Shown: piece by piece, positions 53,059 to 61,502 of the stretch
Position numbering within the stretch: the first letter of the stretch is position 1
How the letters are laid out: each line of letters opens with the position of its first letter
Assembly (NCBI RefSeq): GCF_012927245.1
Contig: NZ_JABBGE010000016.1
Coordinates: 62,001-126,000 of the forward strand
Origin: Streptomyces sp. R302
Lineage (GTDB): Bacteria; Actinomycetota; Actinomycetes; Streptomycetales; Streptomycetaceae
Direction: 5' to 3'
Length of the DNA stretch: 64,000 bases
Position numbers and translations under genes: made by a program
The notes under the pieces: generated by a model
The model's input: only the letters and a program-made list of their open reading frames with translations
The model's database searches: none
Told to the model about the DNA's origin: nothing

Positions 53059-53226
53059 GGCCGTATCTCCTTGGGTTTCTCGGTTGTGTTCCTGACGCCC
53101 CGGCGCGCCGTGCCACGAAGGACCGAAAGGCGCTGCCACCGTGCTCGTGGAGACGAGTGGCGGGGCGTGCGAAGTCGACCCGGTGACCCGGGTCGCCATA
53201 GGAAGTGTACGGGAACCCGGGACCAC
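53059..53226 (-). promoter_or_regulatory. rpsB leader region
   Basis: A ~170-base untranslated region between divergent rpsB and the M23 gene. A small hairpin CTCGT-CTCC-ACGAG (53144-53157) and a TACACT hexamer (53204-53209) that could be a -10 box are visible. No clear -35 box was found. Confidence 0.35.
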
Positions 53227-53315
53227 CGGGTGACGGCCTTGTCCACAGGCCGCCGCTTGTCCACAGAAAACGCCCGCGCCCGTCCCGAACCACCCCGACC
53301 GGGGACGCTCTCCCC

Positions 53316-53765
53316 ATGCAGCTCACGACGCTCTTCCTCGCCCTGACCTTCCTCTGGCCGGTCCCCCCGCCCCCACCGCAGATCCTGCGCGGCTGGCACC
53401 CCCCACCGGGCCCCTACGCCGCCGGCCACCGCGGCATCGACCTCGCGGCACCCCCCGGCACCCCGGTCCTCGCCCCCGCCACCGGCACCATCACCTACGC
53501 CGGCCAGGTAGCCGGCCGCGGCGTGGTCACCCTCACCCTCACAGCCACCGGCACGCCCCCACTCCGCACCACGTTCACCCCGGTCACCCCCCTGATCACC
53601 ACCGGCACCCAGGTCACCGAGGGCACCCCGATCGCCGAGACCACCCTGGATACCCACTGCACCACCCCCTGCCTCCACTGGGGCCTCCTCCACGACGACA
53701 CCTACCTGAACCCCCTCCTCCTGGCACCCAGAGCACGGTCACGCCTCCTACCGCTGGGCGGGTAG
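53316..53765 (+). CDS. M23-family (LytM-type) peptidase domain protein, secreted
   Basis: A 149-residue protein with an N-terminal hydrophobic segment (residues 1-17, probable signal) and a compact M23 domain. Zinc ligands fit HRGIDLA (HxxxD) and LHWGL (second His motif), with GTPVLAPATGTITYAG between them as in LytM-type endopeptidases. A Cys pair, HCTTPC, precedes the second motif. It may cut peptidoglycan cross-links or act as a non-catalytic regulator. The small size is typical of the Streptomyces gene next to rpsB. Confidence 0.85.
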   Translation: MQLTTLFLALTFLWPVPPPPPQILRGWHPPPGPYAAGHRGIDLAAPPGTPVLAPATGTITYAGQVAGRGVVTLTLTATGTPPLRTTFTPVTPLITTGTQVTEGTPIAETTLDTHCTTPCLHWGLLHDDTYLNPLLLAPRARSRLLPLGG

Positions 53766-53781
53766 CCGGGGCGAGGGAGGG

Positions 53782-53832
53782 GTGAGGGGCGGGGGGGCGG
53801 GGGGGGAGGGGGGGGAGGGGGAGGTCCCCCGG
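53782..53832 (+). repeat. G-rich purine tract between convergent genes
   Basis: A stretch of about 50 bases with runs of G broken only by single A or C bases, then GGTCCCCC. It lies between the M23 gene and the TetR gene, where the two converge. The tract could form a G-quadruplex on the plus strand. Confidence 0.8.
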
Positions 53833-53834
53833 GT

Positions 53835-54425
53835 TCAGGGGGTGGGGCCGGTTACGCCGTGGAGGGCCATGGTGACGGCCGCTTCGGTGATGGCGGTGGG
53901 GTCCTCGGCGGCGCCGAGTTCGATGCGGCGGACGGCGGCGTCCACGACGCCCTGGAGGAGCATGGCACCGAGGCGGGGTTCGGGGACGCCGAGGGCAGCG
54001 AGGGCGTCGACGACCATGGCGACGAGGCCGCCGTGGGCGGCGCGGATCTTCTCGCGGGCGCCGTCGTCGAGCTCGCCGGCGGAGATGGCGACGACGGCGC
54101 GGTGGCGGCGGTCGCCGACGAGTTCCAGCTGCTTGCGGACGTAGGCGGCGACCTTGTCCTCGGGGGCGTCGACGCCGGCCATGGCGAGTTCGACCTCGGC
54201 GGCCCAGACGGGGAAGTCGACCGCGCACAGTTCCTCGACGACGGCGGCGCGGGAGCGGAAGTACTCGTAGACCGACGAGCGGGCGAGGCCGGTGCGCTCG
54301 GCGAGCGCGGGGAAGGTCAGCGCCTCCGTCCCGCCCTCGGACAGCAGGGAACGCGCGGCGTCCAGGAGGGCGCCGCGCTGCATGGTCCGGTGCTCGGCCA
54401 CGGAGGCCGCTCGAATCCTGGGCAC
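53835..54425 (-). CDS. TetR-family transcriptional regulator
   Basis: A 196-residue regulator. The DNA-binding helices are ALLDAARSLLSEGGTEALTF, then LAERTGLARSSVYEYFRSRA with the recognition helix in residues 42-58; the rest is a helical ligand-binding domain. GTG 54425 is the likely start, with GGAG close upstream. It is 29 bases downstream of whiG on the same strand, so it may be co-transcribed with it. The ligand is unknown. Confidence 0.9.
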   Translation of the reverse strand: MPRIRAASVAEHRTMQRGALLDAARSLLSEGGTEALTFPALAERTGLARSSVYEYFRSRAAVVEELCAVDFPVWAAEVELAMAGVDAPEDKVAAYVRKQLELVGDRRHRAVVAISAGELDDGAREKIRAAHGGLVAMVVDALAALGVPEPRLGAMLLQGVVDAAVRRIELGAAEDPTAITEAAVTMALHGVTGPTP

Positions 54426-54454
54426 GGCTCCACTGTACGACCGGTGCGGCGCGG

Positions 54455-55291
54455 TCAGCGTCCCACGTCGGCCAGCTTGGCGCGGAGCTGCAGGACGGAC
54501 TTGGTGTGGATCTGGCTGACGCGGCTCTCGGTGACGCCGAGGACGTTGCCGATCTCGGCGAGGGTCAGGCCCTCGTAGTAGTACAGGGTGACCACGGTCT
54601 TCTCGCGCTCGGGGAGCGTGTTGATGGCGCGGGCGAGGAGCCGGCGCAGCTCGCGGTCCTCGGCGACCTCGACGGGGTTGTCGGCGGCCGTGTCCTCCAG
54701 GGTGTCCATGAGGGAGAGCCGGTCTCCGCCCTCGCCGCCGACGTGCAGCAGCTCTTCGAGGGCGACGACGTTGGCGAGGGACAACTGGCTGAAGACGGCG
54801 TGGAGTTCCTCCAGCTGGATGCCGAGTTCGGCGGCGACCTCGCTCTCGCTGGGGGTGCGGCGGAGCTGGGCTTCCAGGGTGGCGTAGGCGCGCTCGACGT
54901 TGCGGGCCTTCTGACGCACGGAGCGGGGGATCCAGTCGAGGGCGCGCAGTTCGTCGATCATCGCGCCGCGGATGCGGGTGATGGCGTAGGTCTCGAACTT
55001 GATGGCGCGCTCGACGTCGAACTTCTCGATGGCGTCGATGAGGCCGAACACCCCGGAGGAGACGAAGTCCGCCTGTTCGACGTTGGACGGCAGGCCGACG
55101 CTGACGCGTCCGGCGACGTATTTGACGAGGGGCGAGTAGTGCAGGATCAGCTGCTCCCGCAGCCGCTCGTCGCCGGTGGACTTGTACGAGCGCCACAGCT
55201 CGTCGAGCGAGGTCGGCGCGGCCGGCCGCACGGTGCCCCGGGCTGCTGGGGGCACCGCAGCGCGGTCAGACCCGGAGGTGTGCTGGGGCAT
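54455..55291 (-). CDS. whiG: Sporulation RNA polymerase sigma factor WhiG
   Basis: A 278-residue FliA-family sigma factor required to start spore formation in aerial hyphae. Region 2 shows YSPLVKYVAGRV and FDVERAIKFETYAITRIRGAMIDELR (split over about 26 residues); region 4 shows EREKTVVTLYYYEGLTLAEIG and LGVTESRVSQIHTKSVL. The start MPQHTSGSDRAAVPPAARG is the characteristic WhiG N-terminus. The ATG at 55291 has AAGG six bases before. The 239-base gap to dprA should hold its own promoter. Confidence 0.97.
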   Translation of the reverse strand: MPQHTSGSDRAAVPPAARGTVRPAAPTSLDELWRSYKSTGDERLREQLILHYSPLVKYVAGRVSVGLPSNVEQADFVSSGVFGLIDAIEKFDVERAIKFETYAITRIRGAMIDELRALDWIPRSVRQKARNVERAYATLEAQLRRTPSESEVAAELGIQLEELHAVFSQLSLANVVALEELLHVGGEGGDRLSLMDTLEDTAADNPVEVAEDRELRRLLARAINTLPEREKTVVTLYYYEGLTLAEIGNVLGVTESRVSQIHTKSVLQLRAKLADVGR

Positions 55292-55530
55292 GCGTTGCCT
55301 TGAGCCGTTCTGCTGTCGGGTGCGTCGGTCTGGGTGTCCTGTGGGGAATCCTGGTGAGCGTAGCGTGAGTGCGCTGTCGCGGTGAGCGAACAGGAGTGGA
55401 TGGCGCCGGTCCGGGGGGCCGTGGTCGGCCACATCTTCGAACCGGCGTCGTGGCGCGCGTCGGCCCCGCTGGTGGGGCCGAGAGGGCTCGGTGGTTCATC
55501 GACTTCACCTTTTCACCCGAATGCGCCAGG

Positions 55531-56691
55531 TCAAGGACCGCCTCGCCGCGCGTTCGACACCGGCTTGCCGGTGTTCGTCAACCTCCATCCGTCGCCGTCC
55601 CGCTCGGCGTGGCCGAGGGCGTGCAGTTCGTAGAGCCGGGCGAGGGCTTCGTCGGGGGTGGTGCCGGCGCGGCGGGCGATCTCGGTGGTGGGGGCGGGTG
55701 GGTGGACGGGGAGGGCTTCGAGGACTTGGGCAGTGGCGGGGGCGAGCAGGTCGCGGGGGAGGACGGGGCCGCGTCGGGCGGGGGCGAGGTCGCCGATGGC
55801 GCCGACGAGTTCGACGATCTCGTCGGCGTCGGTGACGAGGGTGGCGCCGCCGCGCAGGAGCTCGTGGACGCCGGCGGAGAGGGTGCTGGTGACGGGCCCG
55901 GGGACGCCCATGGTGTGGCGGCCGAGGCGGGTGGCGGCGCGGGCGGTGACGAGGGAGCCGCTGCGGTGCTGGGCCTCGACGACGACGGTGCCGCGGGTGA
56001 GGGCGGCGATGACGCGGTTGCGGAGGATGAAGCGGCTCGGTGTGGGGTGGCTGCCGGGCGGGAGTTCGCCGATGAGGAGGCCCTGGCCGGCGATCCGGTC
56101 GAGGAGTTCGGTGTGGCCGCGGGGGTAGGGGGTGTCGACGCCGCTGGCGAGGACGGCGGCGGTGGCTCCGCCGGCGGCGAGCGCGCCGCGGTGGGCGGCG
56201 CCGTCGATGCCGTAGGCGGCGCCGGAGACGACGACCCAGCCGTGGCGGCTGAGTCCGGCGGCGAGGTCGGCGGCGGTGTGGGCGCCGTACGGGGTGCAGG
56301 CGCGGGCGCCGACGAGGGCGACGGAGCGCAGGGCCCAGGTGCGCAGGGAGGCGGGGCCGCGGGTCCACAGGCCGAGGGGGCGGGCGTCGCCGAGGTCGTC
56401 GAGCTGGGTGGGCCAGTCGGGGTCGCCGGGGACGAGGAAGCGGCCGCCGAGGCGGGTGATGTGGTCGAGGTCGGCTTCGGGTGAGGTGGTGCGGGCGCGG
56501 TGGCGCCAGCCGGCGAGGCGGCGGGTGCCGGTGGCGGGGAGCGGGGGTTCCCGGGGGTCTTGGAGGAGGGTGAGGAGGCCGTGGGGGCCGTGGGTGCGCA
56601 GGGCGTGGCCGGCTTGTTCGTCGCCGGGTTCGACGATGCGGGTGAGGGCGGCGCGGGCGAGGCGTTCGGAGTCCGTGGGGTGGCGGGTCAT
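55531..56691 (-). CDS. dprA: DNA-processing protein DprA
   Basis: A 386-residue protein that loads RecA onto incoming single-stranded DNA. The Rossmann core shows SVALVGARACTPYGAHTAADLA, VVSGAAYGIDGAAHRGALAAGG and RNRVIAALTRGTVVVEAQHRSGS, the DprA signature. A winged-helix-like C-terminal domain follows (TEIARRAGTTPDEALARLYELH). The ATG at 56691 overlaps the comM stop by four bases (ATGA), so it is normally translated with comM. The insertion in comM therefore removes its usual upstream transcript. Confidence 0.95.
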   Translation of the reverse strand: MTRHPTDSERLARAALTRIVEPGDEQAGHALRTHGPHGLLTLLQDPREPPLPATGTRRLAGWRHRARTTSPEADLDHITRLGGRFLVPGDPDWPTQLDDLGDARPLGLWTRGPASLRTWALRSVALVGARACTPYGAHTAADLAAGLSRHGWVVVSGAAYGIDGAAHRGALAAGGATAAVLASGVDTPYPRGHTELLDRIAGQGLLIGELPPGSHPTPSRFILRNRVIAALTRGTVVVEAQHRSGSLVTARAATRLGRHTMGVPGPVTSTLSAGVHELLRGGATLVTDADEIVELVGAIGDLAPARRGPVLPRDLLAPATAQVLEALPVHPPAPTTEIARRAGTTPDEALARLYELHALGHAERDGDGWRLTNTGKPVSNARRGGP

Positions 56692-58142
56692 GGGCGGTCT
56701 CCGGTGGTGAGGGGGGCGCCTCGGGTGATGCCGGTGCGCAGTTCGAGGGCGTGGGCGAGGTCGTCGTGGTCGGGGCGGTCGTGTCCGGCGAGGTCGGCGA
56801 TGGTCCAGGCGACGCGGAGGACGCGGTCGAGGCCGCGGGCGGTGAGGAGGCCGCGCTCGATGTCGCGTTCGGCGTGGGCGAGGGCGCCGGGGGCGGCGAG
56901 GTAGCGGGTGCGGAGTTCGTGGCCGGGGATCTCGCTGTTGAGGGTCCAGGGGGTGCCGGTGAGCCGGGCGGTGGCGCGGGCGCGGGCCTCGCGGACGCGG
57001 GCGGCGACGGCGGCGGTGGGTTCGCCCCTGCCGCCTTGGCCGAGGAGGTCGGAGCGGGTGACGGGTTCGGCTTCGACGCGGAGGTCGACGCGGTCGAGGA
57101 GGGGGCCGGAGAGGCGGGCCTGGTAGCGGCGGATGACGGAGGGCGGGCATTCGCAGCCGGCGCCGTGGAGGGTGTGGCGGCCGCAGGGGCAGGGGTTGGC
57201 GGCGAGGGCGAGGAGGAAGCGGGCGGGGAGGCGGACGACGCCGGCGGCGCGGGCGATGACGACGTGTCCGGATTCGAGGGGTTGGCGGAGGGCGTCGAGG
57301 GCCTTCGTCGAGAACTCGGGCGCTTCGTCCATGAAGAGGACGCCGCGGTGGGCGAGGGAGACGGCGCCGGGCCTGGGGATGCCGTTCCCGCCGCCGACGA
57401 GGGACTGCATGGTGGCGGAGTGGTGGGGCGCGCAGTAGGGGGCGCGGCGGACGAGGGGTTCGCCGGGCGGGAGGATGCCGGCGACGGAGTGGACGGCGGT
57501 GACTTCGAGGGATTCCTGGCGGGTGAGGGGCGGGAGGATGCCGGGGAGCCGTTCGGCGAGCATGGTCTTGCCGGCGCCGGGTGGTCCGGTGAGGAGCAGG
57601 TGGTGGCCGCCGGCGGCGGCGATCTCCAGGGCGCGGCGGGAGGTGTGCTGGCCGGCGACGTCGGCGAGGTCGGGGCCTTCGCCGGGGTCGGGGGCGAGGC
57701 CGGTGCCGATGCCGGCGCCGGGGACGAGGAGTCCGGCGAGCATGGCGTCGGGCCGGCCTTGTTCGGCGGGGTCCTCGTCGGGGACGGGTTCGTCGGCGAG
57801 GACGGCGATGAGCTGGCGGAGGGTGCGGACGCCGAGGACGGAGACGCCGGGGACGAGGGAGGCCTCTCCGGCGGTCTGTTCGGGGACGACGACCTGGTGG
57901 TAGCCGGCGTCGGCGGCGGCGAGGACGGCGGGGAGGATGCCGCGGACGGGTCGGACGCGTCCGTCGAGGCCGAGTTCGCCGATGAGGACGAGGTCGGCGA
58001 TGGAGCGGGGGTCGATGCGCTCGGCCGCGCCGAGCACGGCGGCGGCCACGGCGAGGTCGAAGCCGCTGCCGGATTTCGGGACGGAGGCGGGGCTGAGGCC
58101 GACGGTGAGTTTCTTCTGGGGCCATTCGGCGCCGGAGTTCAG
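56688..58142 (-). pseudogene. comM: comM (YifB family Mg-chelatase-like AAA ATPase), 5' end lost to an insertion
   Basis: About 484 codons of comM remain. The frame is intact from NSGAEWPQKKLTVGLSPASV (58139 downward) through GFDLAVAAAVLGAAERIDPR, Walker A LTGPPGAGKTML, Walker B VLFMDEAPEF, the LAANPCPCGR zinc-type cluster and the C-terminal chelatase domain to the stop at 56688. The first ~57 codons, which should encode MGFA-type start and the VGLPDKSLVESRDRV region, are missing. In their place is unrelated DNA of the recombinase element. No native start remains; GTG 58049 could make a shorter product. In AbaR islands comM is also a known insertion target. Confidence 0.9.
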
Positions 58143-58151
58143 GGCTTCCCT
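58137..58151. other. Left junction of the recombinase element in comM
   Basis: comM similarity runs up to AACTCCGGC (complement of 58131-58139); beyond about 58140 the sequence no longer encodes ComM. At the border stands AGGGCTTCCCT (58141-58151), a small palindrome, then AT-rich TATTTAATG. The exact crossover and any target duplication cannot be fixed because the right end lies outside the window. Confidence 0.65.
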
Positions 58152-58191
58152 ATTTAATGTGCGTGTTGAAGCTGTACAGGAGGGGGTCGTG

Positions 58192-59754
58192 ATGACGGAC
58201 TGGCGCGTGTTCTGGGTGCCGCCGGAGAGGCTGAGGGGTGGGCTGCGGGCGGGCTCGCTGGAGGGGTGGGAGGACCTGCCGGCGCGGGAGACGGCTGCGG
58301 GAGTTCGGGCGGGTGACCCGATCTTCTTGTCGCCGGATTACCGTGTTGATCCGCTGCTGAGTTTGTACGGGCAGTATTCGAAGTTCCGCAAATACCAGCC
58401 GGAAACCAAGCGGAATTACGCGACGGACATCACACTTCTTCTGACGTTCTTGTGGGCTCGCGGTAAGTCATGGGTGGAAACGGTCGCGAAGGACCTTGAG
58501 GATTACGAGGACTGGCGGCGGTTCGCCCCGGGGAATCCGAAGCAGATCGGCGGGTCGAAGTGGGATCGGGAGCTTGCAGCGTTCCTGGGCCTCTTCACCT
58601 GGGCGAAGCGAGAAGGCTGGATATCCGAGAACCCGGTGACGATGCGGCAGGTGGTGACTCCGCGAGGCGAGGTGGTGGAGACCGCGGAGGCACGCGCCAA
58701 GGACGCCCGGCCGTCGAACGTGCACTGGCTGACGCCGCGGACGTGGCGGCTGTGGGTGGATGTGGGCCTGCGCGGGCACACGCGGGACGGGGTGCCGGAG
58801 CCGGGCTGGGTGGGCCGGCTGGAGGACCGCAACGTGGCCTTCGTGCGGATGCTGAACTCGTCGGGGCTGCGCCGGCTGGAGCAGGGGTCGCTGCTGACGT
58901 TCGAGGTTCCCAAGATCCCGTTGTCGGGGGGCCGGTACTGCCACGGGAAGGTGGCCGGCGCGGTGACCCGGTCAAAGGTGGGGCGGACGTTCTACGCCTC
59001 GACCGGTGCCGTCGGTGATGTCGAGAGTTATATGGAGGCGTCGCGGGCCTGGGCGGTACGGAAGGCCCAGCGGGCCGGCCGCTACGAACGGCTTCCGGAG
59101 ATGCGGCTGGTCACCGAGCTCACGCGGGGGCTGAAGCCGAAGGTGCACTGGGTCGACCAGGACGGCGTCATGGGCGAGCGGGAGCTGGACAAGCTGACCT
59201 GGGAAGATCGCATCCTGCTGTTCGAGGAGGGGCCGCACGGTCCGGAACCGTTGTGGCTGTGGCTGAATGAGCAGGGCCTGCCGTTCCAGCCGCACTCGTG
59301 GGAGGGCGTCTTCCGCGCGGCGAACAAGCGCTGCGAACGGATCCTGACCCCGCCGAAGCACCTGCACCGGGATCCGCACAAGGTGTACGCGCCCTATGCG
59401 ACCCCGCACTCCGCCCGCCATTCGTTCGCGCTGTTCATGCTGGTCGTGCTGAACGAGGTGATGGACCGGAAGTACGGGCTGACCCCGGAGGAGAGGCGGG
59501 ACTTCCGGCTGCTCTACGGCGACCCGTGGTTCATGGTCCAGGGGCTGTTGGGGCATGCCTCGCGGGAGACGACGGTCAAGCACTACCTGGCGCCGGTGCG
59601 GAACCTGCAGCTGGAGTCCATGCTGGCCACGTCGGAGGAGCCGGTGGATGCGCCGATGCCGGACCTGGACCGGGTGTTCGCACGCGTCGCCCGGGACGCG
59701 GACGGCATCCAGGACATCGACGCCCGCCTGGCTCCCCGGGTGAGTGCCGCGTGA
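58192..59754 (+). CDS. Tyrosine recombinase A of a recombinase-trio / Tn554-like element
   Basis: A 520-residue site-specific recombinase. Catalytic residues: R227 in SGLRRLEQG, H406 and R409 in PHSARHSF, H455 in GLLGHASRET and nucleophile Y465 in VKHYLAP. The N-terminal ~170 residues contain a SAM-like core-binding domain. The ATG at 58192 follows a very strong AGGAGGGGG five bases away, only 50 bases from the comM junction, so the promoter must be in the left end or in comM. Base composition is visibly less GC-rich than its neighbours. The stop overlaps the next gene (GTGA). Confidence 0.92.
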   Translation: MTDWRVFWVPPERLRGGLRAGSLEGWEDLPARETAAGVRAGDPIFLSPDYRVDPLLSLYGQYSKFRKYQPETKRNYATDITLLLTFLWARGKSWVETVAKDLEDYEDWRRFAPGNPKQIGGSKWDRELAAFLGLFTWAKREGWISENPVTMRQVVTPRGEVVETAEARAKDARPSNVHWLTPRTWRLWVDVGLRGHTRDGVPEPGWVGRLEDRNVAFVRMLNSSGLRRLEQGSLLTFEVPKIPLSGGRYCHGKVAGAVTRSKVGRTFYASTGAVGDVESYMEASRAWAVRKAQRAGRYERLPEMRLVTELTRGLKPKVHWVDQDGVMGERELDKLTWEDRILLFEEGPHGPEPLWLWLNEQGLPFQPHSWEGVFRAANKRCERILTPPKHLHRDPHKVYAPYATPHSARHSFALFMLVVLNEVMDRKYGLTPEERRDFRLLYGDPWFMVQGLLGHASRETTVKHYLAPVRNLQLESMLATSEEPVDAPMPDLDRVFARVARDADGIQDIDARLAPRVSAA

Positions 59755-61502
59755 GCCGCCGGGGACGCAAGGCGTCCTTGCCTCCGGCCGATCACGCCCG
59801 CCCCGAACCGCTGGGGCCCGATGGGTTGGTCGTCCATCACTACAACCAGGAGGGCCGCCTCCAGGACTACGACTTCGCCGAGCTCGAAGTCGCTGAACCG
59901 ATGCAGCGCTCGCTCGCCGTCCTGTTCGCGGCCGGCTGCAATCCGCACCGATGGACGGCCCACTCCAGCTCCTACGGGCAGTGGCAGCGCGTCAGGAGAT
60001 TCACAGAGTACTTGTCCGAGCAGGAGGTTCCTCCGAACGATCTGGACGAGCTCACCGGAGCCGTGATCGACCGCTGGTGGATGAAGATGCGCACGACCTC
60101 CGGCAACCGGGCGACGTTTCGACTGGTGGCGACCCTGCTGCGGGGCGACGAACGCCTGCAGACGGGGCCGGTGGCCGAGGCCCTGGCCCGGCGCATTCCC
60201 GCTTCGAAGAGCACAACGCAGTCCTACAGCACGGCGGACTTCGCCAAGATCAAGACCGCGGCCCGGCAGACGTTGCGGTCGGCGCTGCTGCGCATCGAGG
60301 ACAGCGCCCGGCACTTGGAGCGCTGGCGGGCCGGAGAGATACCGGACGGCAGCCGCGAGTTCGTCGTCGGCGAGGCTTTGGACCTGCTCGCCCGCACCGG
60401 TGACCTGCCCCGGTACACCAACAGGGAGGGCCGCCCGGCTGAGATCACCAAGCGGTACCACAAGGCACTGGGCGGAACGGCCGCCTGGGACACCTGGCAG
60501 CGGCTGTTCCCCACGCGCATGGAGGCGGTGGCGCTCGGAGTGCTGCTGATGGCCGAGTACGGGTGGAACCTGTCCGTGATCAACCGGGCGGTGGTGCCCC
60601 AGGCGAGCCCGGACCCCGGCTGGGACGGGCACCCTACCTACCGCATTCCGATCGAGAAGCGTAAGCGGGGCCGCGGCCGCTGGTTCGAGACGGAGAACGT
60701 CACGGATCACGGTGCGGACTCCCCCGGCCGGCTGATCACCCAGGCCCTGCAGGTCACCCGTTTCTCCCGGGCCGTGGTCGAAACCCTTGAGCCGGGCACC
60801 GACCGCCTTGTGGTCTGGCGGTCGGCCACCCCGGATCACGTGGGCAAGGACAGCGACCGTCATCCACCAGTGGGACCGTTCCGTATCGGCCTTGCAACCG
60901 ACGACGCGCGCGACTGGACGAAGGACAAAGGCCTCGGCGGGTCACCGTTTCGCCGCGGGAGGCGGACCGTGACGGCCGTCGAGCGGCGGGAGCCGGCCCA
61001 GCACTCGCAGGAGAGCCACGACCGGCACTACGTCCTGCCCGACGAGAACGTCCAGGCCGCCGCCGTGCCGGTGATCGCGGCCGGCGCGGAGGCCGCTGCC
61101 GACCAGGCACGCGAAGCGGTGCTGGTGGCCGAACTGCGCGACACCCGGGATCCCGACGACGCCGAGACCGCGACCGCCGACTGCCACGACGCGGAAAGCA
61201 GTCCCTTTCCGGCTCCCGACGGAGGCTGCGGCGCATCGTTCCTGCTGTGTCTGGCCTGCCCGAATGCCCGCGTCCACAGTGATCACCACCCTCGGCTCGC
61301 TCACCTGCACGAGGCCCTGGGCAACATCCGGTCCGTGCTGCCCACGCCGACCTGGCAGCGGGACTGGGGCGATGCTCACGCTCGCCTTGAACACCTCAAA
61401 CGCAGTGTCGGCGACGGCGGGTGGGCACACGCCCTGGCCCGGGTGACCGACACCGACCGCGAGCTCATCGACTTCCTTCTGACCGGAGACCTCAACGCAT
61501 GA
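59751..61502 (+). CDS. Tyrosine recombinase B of the trio (atypical active site)
   Basis: A 583-residue protein. GTG 59751 overlaps recombinase A by four bases. The C-terminal half shows FRRGRRTVTAVE and AQHSQESHDRHYVL, which fit the second and third recombinase boxes with the Tyr in RHY, but the box-I arginine is not in its usual place (the equivalent reads YGWNLSVINR). Near the end CLLCLACPN-type cysteines (LLCLACPNARVHSDHH) suggest a zinc-binding knuckle, as seen in Tn554 TnpB-like and RIT-type partners. It probably acts together with A and C rather than alone. Confidence 0.85.
   Translation: MSRRGRKASLPPADHARPEPLGPDGLVVHHYNQEGRLQDYDFAELEVAEPMQRSLAVLFAAGCNPHRWTAHSSSYGQWQRVRRFTEYLSEQEVPPNDLDELTGAVIDRWWMKMRTTSGNRATFRLVATLLRGDERLQTGPVAEALARRIPASKSTTQSYSTADFAKIKTAARQTLRSALLRIEDSARHLERWRAGEIPDGSREFVVGEALDLLARTGDLPRYTNREGRPAEITKRYHKALGGTAAWDTWQRLFPTRMEAVALGVLLMAEYGWNLSVINRAVVPQASPDPGWDGHPTYRIPIEKRKRGRGRWFETENVTDHGADSPGRLITQALQVTRFSRAVVETLEPGTDRLVVWRSATPDHVGKDSDRHPPVGPFRIGLATDDARDWTKDKGLGGSPFRRGRRTVTAVERREPAQHSQESHDRHYVLPDENVQAAAVPVIAAGAEAAADQAREAVLVAELRDTRDPDDAETATADCHDAESSPFPAPDGGCGASFLLCLACPNARVHSDHHPRLAHLHEALGNIRSVLPTPTWQRDWGDAHARLEHLKRSVGDGGWAHALARVTDTDRELIDFLLTGDLNA

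Noticed and set aside
55531..58125. 864-residue open frame on the minus strand spanning comM and dprA
   Set aside because: Only its last part (from 56691) is DprA. The rest is an Arg/Pro-rich shadow of comM in another frame, a common artefact in very GC-rich DNA.
58142..58192. Search for a terminal inverted repeat at the left end of the recombinase element
   Set aside because: Only one end is in the window; the small AGGG-CTT-CCCT palindrome is too short to call a terminal repeat.
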